Below, piece by piece: positions 58,346 through 64,000 of a DNA stretch of 64,000 nt. The stretch spans positions 1,518,501 through 1,582,500 of the forward strand of contig NZ_NGLE02000001.1 of assembly GCF_002140715.2 (NCBI RefSeq), read 5' to 3'. The DNA is from Enterococcus sp. 4G2_DIV0659 (GTDB lineage Bacteria; Bacillota; Bacilli; Lactobacillales; Enterococcaceae). Position 1 is the first letter of the stretch. The number at the start of each line of letters is the position of its first letter. A program made the position numbers and the translations under genes. The notes under the pieces were generated by a model, which was not told the DNA's origin, ran no database searches, and saw only the letters and a program-made list of their open reading frames with translations.

Positions 58346-59266
58346 TTATTTTATCTCGTCTGGATCCAAATCAAAGAATCCGATATCTAAACCGCGATTT
58401 TCTGGATGAAGTGCTTCAATCTGTTCAATCGCTTTTTGTGCTTGTTCATTTGACCAAAGTCCTATCTCTATGTGCTCTTTTGCTTCCACAAATTGCTTAA
58501 CTACTTTCACAAAGTTCTCACCTGGTGCGTAAATGCCATCAAGCTTCCACTTTGTGTAATTATGATCATATAGTTTGCCCAGCTCTCCAACTAAATTCAC
58601 ATCATTATCTGCAAAAATATGTGTCCCATGGCTATCTTCATAAATTGAGTAATGCGTTTCTTCTTTTTTGGGTTCGGATATAAACAAACCACGTTCTTTA
58701 CCTGCTGACTCATCATTCTTGGTAAAATTATAGTAGTTCTGCAATAACGGGCGTTTTGATTGATGGATACAGGTAGCACCATAAACGAGTACTTCTGCTG
58801 GCACCATTAAATTATCTTTCATCGCTTTCATTTCTTCAAAAGGAACTTCGCGCGCTAATACCGCACCAATGGCTCCACGCTTCGCCCAAAAATTAATTTG
58901 ACGGGAACTAGTCACCAATGTCTCACCATCATAGATGTAAGGAATATCAATGTGATCACGCTGCATGACGAATACAACTCCTGGATCTCCAACAGTGACC
59001 TGGTCGACATTGATTTCTTTTAAGAAAGCTAAGTAGTCTGGTACTTTTTTCATTTTTTCTGGATGCATAATTCCGTTTAGCGCTATTGTTACTTTTTTAC
59101 CAGCTTCGTGTGCTTTTTCTGTAATGACTTTTTGTTCTTCACGAGAAAATGACACTGGTAAACGCAAGCCAAACAGTTCTTCTCCTATATATAACGTATC
59201 CACTCCTGTTGCTAATAACGCCTCTGCTTGCTCGATAGATTCAGCAGTCGCAATAAGTTCAATCAT
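58346..59266 (-). CDS. trhP1: U32-family tRNA hydroxylation protein, small subunit type
   Basis: 306 residues, starting MIELIATAESIEQAEALLATGV. It has the TIM-barrel N-terminus and the segment PAEVLVYGATCIHQSKRPLL, which keeps one Cys of the U32 motif, but not the longer Cys cluster of its partner. This fits TrhP1 (YrrN). The start ATG 59266 follows AAAGGAGGAGA, and trhP2 is only 13 bp downstream, so they are co-expressed and may form a complex. Confidence 0.9.
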   Translation of the reverse strand: MIELIATAESIEQAEALLATGVDTLYIGEELFGLRLPVSFSREEQKVITEKAHEAGKKVTIALNGIMHPEKMKKVPDYLAFLKEINVDQVTVGDPGVVFVMQRDHIDIPYIYDGETLVTSSRQINFWAKRGAIGAVLAREVPFEEMKAMKDNLMVPAEVLVYGATCIHQSKRPLLQNYYNFTKNDESAGKERGLFISEPKKEETHYSIYEDSHGTHIFADNDVNLVGELGKLYDHNYTKWKLDGIYAPGENFVKVVKQFVEAKEHIEIGLWSNEQAQKAIEQIEALHPENRGLDIGFFDLDPDEIK

Positions 59267-59523
59267 TTGGTCTCCTCCTTTAAAAGCTAAATGTAAAATA
59301 GAAAAACTAGAGAGTAACAGGTTTCGCCACCAACTAATTTTATTTTTTTCCGAGATATAGGTTCCTCAAACTTTGTAAGTTTAAATGCTGACTATTCATC
59401 AGTTTAACTATAGAAAAATGATAGTTTTCTAACAACTGTTTTATAGTAGCATAGGTTCACAAACTTTCCAAGAGCCTCTCTTGTTTTAACGTTCATTTTT
59501 CACAAATTCTCTCTTTTTTAAAG
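59267..59523. other. Intergenic region upstream of trhP1
   Basis: About 260 bp with no credible gene. It contains CTAGAGAGTAACAG at 59308-59321 followed by CAACTAATTTTA at about 59332, echoing the sequence before the two dus copies. No promoter could be placed with confidence. Confidence 0.4.
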
Positions 59524-59558
59524 AAAAAAACTGTACAAAACAGATTCGTTTTGCACAG
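59524..59558 (-). terminator. Terminator of ctsR-clpC
   Basis: On the minus strand CTGTGCAAAAC pairs with GTTTTGTACAG (one mismatch) around a 6-nt loop, followed by seven T. Confidence 0.9.
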
Positions 59559-59577
59559 CGAATAATTGATTCTTTCA

Positions 59578-62067
59578 TTAAATTGTTTGTAGTACTTGAT
59601 CAGGTTCCGGTGATTTAACAGTCAATGTTATTTTGCCTTTAGTTGCGCCAATCGTCACCTTATCTCCAAGATGAATTTGACCAGAAAGTAATGCTTCACT
59701 TAAACGATCCTCTACTTCTTTTTGTAAAGCTCGACGAATTGGACGTGCACCATATTCTGGATCAAAACCAACTTTTCCAATCACTTCAATAGCCGCTGCC
59801 GTGATTTTTACGTTGACATCTTGTTCTTTCAAGCGTTGAACAATAGATTTGCTCATGATTTTGACAATTTTATGGATTTCTTCTTGATCTAATGAGCGGA
59901 AAACGACTGTTTCATCCACTCGATTCAAGAACTCTGGACGAAATGCTTTTTTCAATTCTTCCATAATCCGTTTTTGCATCGCATCATAATCTTTTGTTAG
60001 ATCTTTTACATTGAAGCCAACATTTTTCTCTTCACGAATTGCTGTTGCTCCGATATTTGACGTCATGATTAAAATTGTATTTCTAAAATCAACTTTACGT
60101 CCCTTAGAATCCGTTAAATGTCCATCATCTAACACTTGTAATAGAATATTAAAGACATCTGGATGTGCTTTTTCTACTTCATCCAGTAAAATAACAGAAT
60201 ATGGTTTTTGACGAATTTTCTCCGTTAACTGACCGCCCTCTTCGTAACCAACATAACCAGGAGGGGAACCAATCAAACGGCTAGTACTGTATTTCTCCAT
60301 AAACTCAGACATATCTACCCGAACTAATGAGTCTTCACTGCCAAACATTGTTTCAGCCAAAGCTTTAGCTAGCTCCGTCTTACCTACACCAGTTGGACCT
60401 AAAAACATAAATGAACCAATTGGTCTGTTTGGATCTTTTAACCCACTACGGGCTCTACGAATCGCACGTGAGACAGCTTGAACTGCTTCGTCTTGACCAA
60501 CGACTCTATGATGAAGAATACTTTCCAATTCAAGAAGGCGATCACTTTCTTTTTTCTCTAGCTGTTGAAGTGGCACACCTGTCCATTGGGAAACAACATT
60601 AGCCACATCTTGTTCTGTCACACGATTAGCATAGCCTGACGCTTCTTTTTGTTCTAATAATAGAATATTTTCTAATTTCCGAGCCATTTTTTTCTCTTTT
60701 TGACGTAATCTTGCTGCACTTTCAAACGATTGCGATTGAATAGCTTGTTCTTTTTCTTGAATCAAACGAATGATTTCCAAACGTAATTCATTAATTTCTG
60801 AAGGCTCATCGGCTAAGTCTAAACGTACTTTGGCTGCTGACTCGTCCATTAAATCAATTGCTTTATCCGGTAATTGGCGAGAATTAATATAGCGTACGGA
60901 TAGCTGAACTGCTGCGTGCAAGGCATCATCTGTGATTTCTACTCCATGATGCTCTTCATAACGAGAACGCAGACCTTTTAAAATTTCTTCCGCTTCTTCT
61001 GGTGTTGGTTCATCAACTTGCACACGAGCAAAGCGTCGTTCCAAAGCAGAATCTTTTTCAATATATTTTTGGTATTCATCCAAAGTAGTGGCACCGATTG
61101 TTTGCAACTCGCCTCTAGCAAGTGCCGGTTTTAGAATATTCGATGCATCAATCGCTCCTTCTGCACCGCCTGCACCAATCAAGGTATGCAACTCATCAAT
61201 AAATAAAATTACTTGTCCATCTTGATAAATTTCATCAATCACTTTTTTCAATCGATCTTCAAATTCACCACGATATTTTGTACCAGCGACTAACGCACCC
61301 ATATCTAGCATCATCAATCGTTTTTCCTGCATATCTTCTGGAACTTCACCATTGACAATTTTTTGTGCTAAACCTTCAGCAATCGCTGTTTTACCAACCC
61401 CAGGTTCGCCAACTAATACTGGGTTATTTTTGGTCCGACGACTTAATATCTGGATCAAACGTCTCACTTCTTGCGAGCGACCAACAACAGGATCTAGATT
61501 ATTTTCGCGAGCCAATTTTGTTAAATCACGTGCCAAAGAATCTAATGTGGGTGTTCCCTTAGGTGCTGCTTTTTGTGCTTGGCTATTACGTCTCCGTCCA
61601 ACATTACCGCTCATTTGTGGATCAGTAACACCAATTTTCTTCATTAATAACTGACGCATTTTTGACAAACTTAACCCTAGATTCAATAAAATACGCGACG
61701 CCAGTATATCTTCATCCCTTAATAAGCCCAATAAAATATGCTCTGTGCCAATATTTGGCGCACCTAAACGTTTCGCTTCATCACCCGCATAAGCAAAAAT
61801 TTGTTTTGCACGAGGAGAATAAGGTAAATAAGTGCCTTTAGGATAGGATTTAACTGTTCCATATCCTGTTAGATGTTCTATTTCTTCGCGAATATCATTT
61901 TTATCTGTATTCAATTGGCGTAAAGATTTCCCTGCGATTCCATTTGGCTCTAAAACTAAAGCCAGCAATAAATGTTCTGAACCAACAGATTGATGCCTAA
62001 AATATTTTGCTTCTTCTTGTGCAATAGCTAATACCGCTTTGGCACTTTCTGTAAATAATTCATCCAT
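59578..62067 (-). CDS. clpC: ATP-dependent Clp protease ATP-binding subunit ClpC
   Basis: 829 residues from ATG 62067, eight bases after AGGAGGA; the ATG at 62085 contains that site. A double Clp-N repeat (about 3-145) is followed by AAA+ domain 1 with [13 protein letters not shown] and [14 protein letters not shown]-type M domain (about 410-460) comes next, then AAA+ domain 2 with [14 protein letters not shown] and [15 protein letters not shown]. ClpC unfolds substrates for ClpP. It overlaps or abuts ctsR and is repressed by it. The mcsA/mcsB genes found between them in Bacillus are absent, as is usual in lactic bacteria. Confidence 0.97.
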   Translation of the reverse strand: MDELFTESAKAVLAIAQEEAKYFRHQSVGSEHLLLALVLEPNGIAGKSLRQLNTDKNDIREEIEHLTGYGTVKSYPKGTYLPYSPRAKQIFAYAGDEAKRLGAPNIGTEHILLGLLRDEDILASRILLNLGLSLSKMRQLLMKKIGVTDPQMSGNVGRRRNSQAQKAAPKGTPTLDSLARDLTKLARENNLDPVVGRSQEVRRLIQILSRRTKNNPVLVGEPGVGKTAIAEGLAQKIVNGEVPEDMQEKRLMMLDMGALVAGTKYRGEFEDRLKKVIDEIYQDGQVILFIDELHTLIGAGGAEGAIDASNILKPALARGELQTIGATTLDEYQKYIEKDSALERRFARVQVDEPTPEEAEEILKGLRSRYEEHHGVEITDDALHAAVQLSVRYINSRQLPDKAIDLMDESAAKVRLDLADEPSEINELRLEIIRLIQEKEQAIQSQSFESAARLRQKEKKMARKLENILLLEQKEASGYANRVTEQDVANVVSQWTGVPLQQLEKKESDRLLELESILHHRVVGQDEAVQAVSRAIRRARSGLKDPNRPIGSFMFLGPTGVGKTELAKALAETMFGSEDSLVRVDMSEFMEKYSTSRLIGSPPGYVGYEEGGQLTEKIRQKPYSVILLDEVEKAHPDVFNILLQVLDDGHLTDSKGRKVDFRNTILIMTSNIGATAIREEKNVGFNVKDLTKDYDAMQKRIMEELKKAFRPEFLNRVDETVVFRSLDQEEIHKIVKIMSKSIVQRLKEQDVNVKITAAAIEVIGKVGFDPEYGARPIRRALQKEVEDRLSEALLSGQIHLGDKVTIGATKGKITLTVKSPEPDQVLQTI

Positions 62068-62071
62068 ACTA

Positions 62072-62539
62072 TCATTCCTCCTCATAACTCAAACGTTCTA
62101 AAAATGAATGCATCAATTGAGCACGTAAATAATCTTCATTTGATCCAGCTTTGCCTAAAATTTGTTTTCCAAGAACGGATAACATTAAGTTTCCTTCTCT
62201 TTTTGTAATCACATCTTCTTCATATAACTTCTGTATAAAAATCAGTGCATCTTTTTCTGAAAGCTCATTGCCTGTAAACTGAGCCATTTGCTTTAATAGT
62301 TGATCGCTGTCAGAAATCTGGACTTTAGCAATCCTAATATATCCGCCGCCTCCACGTTTGCTCTCAACAGAATAGCCTCGTTGAATGGTAAAACGTGTGT
62401 TAATAACATAGTTAATCTGGGAAGGAACACAATTGAATAAATGAGCCATTTCAGCTCTACGAATCTCGATTTTACTACTTTCTTCAAGAATCTTCTTTAA
62501 ATATGCTTCTATTAAATCTGAAGTATTTTGATTACTCAT
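62072..62539 (-). CDS. ctsR: Class III stress-gene repressor CtsR
   Basis: 155 residues from ATG 62539 (MSNQNTSDLIEAYL); ATG 62548 is an alternative. The winged HTH is IRRAEMAHLFNCVPSQINYVINTRFT, and the Gly-rich wing tip ESKRGGGGYIRI binds DNA and acts as the heat sensor in this family. It represses clp genes by binding heptad repeats. A matching operator lies at 62558-62574, so the operon is autoregulated. The stop codon is 4 bp from the clpC start. Confidence 0.96.
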   Translation of the reverse strand: MSNQNTSDLIEAYLKKILEESSKIEIRRAEMAHLFNCVPSQINYVINTRFTIQRGYSVESKRGGGGYIRIAKVQISDSDQLLKQMAQFTGNELSEKDALIFIQKLYEEDVITKREGNLMLSVLGKQILGKAGSNEDYLRAQLMHSFLERLSYEEE

Positions 62540-62557
62540 CACACTCATCCTTTCCCC

Positions 62558-62574
62558 TTGACTAATACTGACCT
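62558..62574 (-). promoter_or_regulatory. CtsR operator
   Basis: On the minus strand AGGTCAGTATTAGTCAA has two GTCA cores 10 bp apart, matching the CtsR direct heptad repeat (RGTCAAA-NAN-RGTCAAA type). A TATAAT -10 lies just upstream, so binding would block transcription of ctsR-clpC. Confidence 0.8.
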
Positions 62575-62696
62575 TAATTATACATAATTTCAAAGGTTTA
62601 ATAAAGGAGAATGTCCCAATTGATAAAAAAAGATACATATTATCCCTAATAAAAGATGAAACAAAAAAAGAACAGAAAAATTACTCTGTTCTTAAA

Positions 62697-62770
62697 TCGG
62701 GAAGACAGGATTCGAACCTGCGACCCCTTGGTCCCAAACCAAGTGCTCTACCAAGCTGAGCTACTTCCCG
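62697..62770 (-). tRNA. tRNA-Pro (UGG)
   Basis: Cloverleaf with acceptor CGGGAAG/CTTCCCG, anticodon loop TTTGGGA and T arm GGTTCGAATCC. The terminal CCA is not encoded. Confidence 0.96.
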
Positions 62771-62854
62771 TAGCTATAATAATAAAAAAAGACTAAACGT
62801 TTAAAAGGAACCAAATCTCCATACCTTCTAAATCGCAGTCAAACATTTTAACTA

Positions 62855-62928
62855 TGCACCCAAAGGGAGTCGAACCCCTAACCTTTTGATTCGTAGTCAA
62901 ACACTCTATCCAGTTGAGCTATGGGTGC
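62855..62928 (-). tRNA. tRNA-Arg (ACG)
   Basis: Acceptor GCACCCA/TGGGTGC, anticodon loop CTACGAA, T arm GGTTCGACTCC. The ACG anticodon is normally edited to ICG. Confidence 0.95.
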
Positions 62929-63027
62929 TTAAAACAAGGATCAAAGCCAGATGTATTTATCTGCTTTGTACTTTTCAACATTTATTCTGTCAACTTCGCA
63001 ATTGTCATTCACAGTGTTTCAAAGCAA

Positions 63028-63113
63028 TGCCGAGGACCGGAATCGAACCGGTACGGTGATCACTCACCGCAGGATTTTAAGTCCTGTGCGTCTGCCAGTT
63101 CCGCCACCCCGGC
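63028..63113 (-). tRNA. tRNA-Leu (UAA)
   Basis: Long variable arm as expected for Leu; acceptor GCCGGGG/CCTCGGC-type pairing and anticodon loop CTTAAAA. Confidence 0.95.
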
Positions 63114-63123
63114 GAACAAGCTA

Positions 63124-63195
63124 AGCGGAAAACGGGGTTCGAACCCGCGACCCCCACCTTGGCAAGGTGGTGCTCTACCACTGAGCTATTTCCGC
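63124..63195 (-). tRNA. tRNA-Gly (GCC)
   Basis: Acceptor GCGGAAA/TTTCCGC, anticodon loop TTGCCAA, T arm GGTTCGAACCC. Confidence 0.95.
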
Positions 63196-63203
63196 ATTCT
63201 GGA

Positions 63204-63276
63204 TGCCGGCTAAAGGATTTGAACCCTCGACCCTCTGATTACAAATCAGATGCTCTACCAACTGAGCTAAGCCGGC
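63204..63276 (-). tRNA. tRNA-Thr (UGU)
   Basis: Acceptor GCCGGCT/AGCCGGC, anticodon loop TTTGTAA, T arm GGTTCAAATCC. Confidence 0.95.
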
Positions 63277-63308
63277 GTATTTTCGCCTTATTTCAAGCGA
63301 GACTAAAA

Positions 63309-63390
63309 TGCGGGTGAAGGGACTTGAACCCCCACGCCGTAAGGCGCTAGATCCTAAATCTAGTGCGTCTGCCAATTCCGCCACACCCGC
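63309..63390 (-). tRNA. tRNA-Leu (UAG)
   Basis: Acceptor GCGGGTG/CACCCGC, long variable arm and anticodon loop TTTAGGA. Confidence 0.95.
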
Positions 63391-63402
63391 AAAATATTTC
63401 TA

Positions 63403-63475
63403 TGAGCCGTGCAGGGCTCGAACCTGCGACCCTCTGATTAAAAGTCAGATGCTCTACCAACTGAGCTAACGGCTC
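63403..63475 (-). tRNA. tRNA-Lys (UUU)
   Basis: Acceptor GAGCCGT/ACGGCTC, anticodon loop CTTTTAA, T arm GGTTCGAGCCC. Confidence 0.95.
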
Positions 63476-63481
63476 AAAAAA

Positions 63482-63554
63482 TGGAGGTTAACGGGATCGA
63501 ACCGCTGACCCCCTGCTTGTAAGGCAGGTGCTCTCCCAGCTGAGCTAAACCTCC
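63482..63554 (-). tRNA. tRNA-Val (UAC)
   Basis: Acceptor GGAGGTT/AACCTCC, anticodon loop CTTACAA. It is the first tRNA after 5S rRNA. Confidence 0.95.
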
Positions 63555-63569
63555 AATACAACACGTTTA

Positions 63570-63686
63570 GCGTGGCGACGTCCTACTCTCACAAAGGGAA
63601 ACCCTTCACTACAATCGGCGCTAAGAAGCTTAACTTCTGTGTTCGGCATGGGAACAGGTGTATCCTTCTCGCTATCGCCACCACAC
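63570..63686 (-). rRNA. rrf: 5S ribosomal RNA
   Basis: About 117 nt. The minus strand has TGTGGTGGCGATAGCGAGAA at the 5' side, the conserved CACCTGTTCCCATGCCGAAC and the matching 3' end GACGTCGCCACGC. It lies between 23S rRNA and the tRNA cluster. Ends are approximate. Confidence 0.96.
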
Positions 63687-63780
63687 TGGGTGTTGTTGTA
63701 TTCAAATGAGTGATTGTTCACTCAAAACTGGATTGAAGTCGTAATCAATTGACCGAAACACTTTTTTATTTCGTTTCTTT

Positions 63781-64000
63781 GGTTAAGTCCTCGACCGATT
63801 AGTATTGGTCCGCTCCGTACATCACTGCACTTCCACTTCCAACCTATCTACCTGATCATCTCTCAGGGGTCTTACTTTCTTAAAGAAATGGGAAATCTCA
63901 TCTTGAGGTGGGCTTCACACTTAGATGCTTTCAGCGTTTATCCCTTCCCTACATAGCTACCCAGCAATGCCCTTGGCAGAACAACTGGTACACCAGCGGT
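63781..64000 (-). rRNA. rrl: 23S ribosomal RNA, 3' end (partial)
   Basis: The minus strand ends CTAATCGGTCGAGGACTTAACC, the typical 3' terminus of enterococcal-type 23S rRNA. The gene continues beyond the right edge of the window. The 3' boundary is approximate. Confidence 0.95.

Noticed and set aside
62914..63384. ORFs in the tRNA cluster
   Set aside because: They cross several tRNA genes and are spurious translations of structured RNA genes.

Overview
The window looks like chromosome of an Enterococcus or a close relative. Evidence: low G+C, a WxL-domain surface protein, Mga-type regulators, ctsR-clpC without mcsAB between them, a flavin-based extracellular electron transfer (EET) locus of the Listeria/Enterococcus type, and a 23S-5S-tRNA cluster. 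I cannot name the species from sequence alone.

Layout. 1-9.0 kb: a surface module on the minus strand (winged-helix regulator, lectin/WxL protein, a second large exported protein cut by the window edge), followed by two convergent Mga/AtxA-like regulators. 9.3-18.6 kb: a nucleoside-salvage cluster (ribokinase with a frameshift, MFS transporter, nucleoside hydrolase, divergent Crp/Fnr-type regulator), a lipoprotein histidine phosphatase and an unrecognised gene. These lie between two direct copies of a roughly 1.2-kb segment. One copy keeps an intact dihydrouridine synthase (dus) but only a relic of an HD-hydrolase gene; the other keeps the HD gene but a wrecked dus.

19.8-28.9 kb: a compact integrated element of about 9 kb, inserted at the 3' end of rpsI and flanked by a 50-bp duplication of that end. 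It carries a tyrosine integrase, an excisionase-like protein, a phiX/G2P-like HUH replication initiator, a hairpin-rich candidate origin, two XRE regulators with a clear operator-promoter region, an AlbA_2/ATPase/wHTH (Schlafen-like) protein, and a striking 78-bp x 17 tandem array just upstream of that protein's promoter. The integrase lacks the first catalytic arginine and the initiator gene has CTG where ATG is expected, so the element may be immobile.

28.9-48 kb: core genes. rpsI-rplM, argGH, dps, a lipoprotein, gluconokinase, a prepilin peptidase, msrA, a NagB-like isomerase, rpoC and rpoB with a long leader, a lipoprotein, a zinc-ribbon protein and birA. 48-55.6 kb: the EET locus in two divergent arms (dmkA-fmnB-pplA and ndh2-eetA-eetB-dmkB). 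55.6-62.6 kb: glutathione reductase, the U32 pair trhP1/trhP2, and ctsR-clpC with a CtsR operator. 62.7-64 kb: eight tRNA genes, 5S rRNA and the 3' end of 23S rRNA, all on the minus strand.

The most unusual feature is the array at 21779-23131. Each 78-bp unit contains three decamers of the type CTTCNNAACT phased exactly 20 bp apart, giving about 50 potential protein-binding sites beside the promoter of a DNA/RNA-binding regulator.
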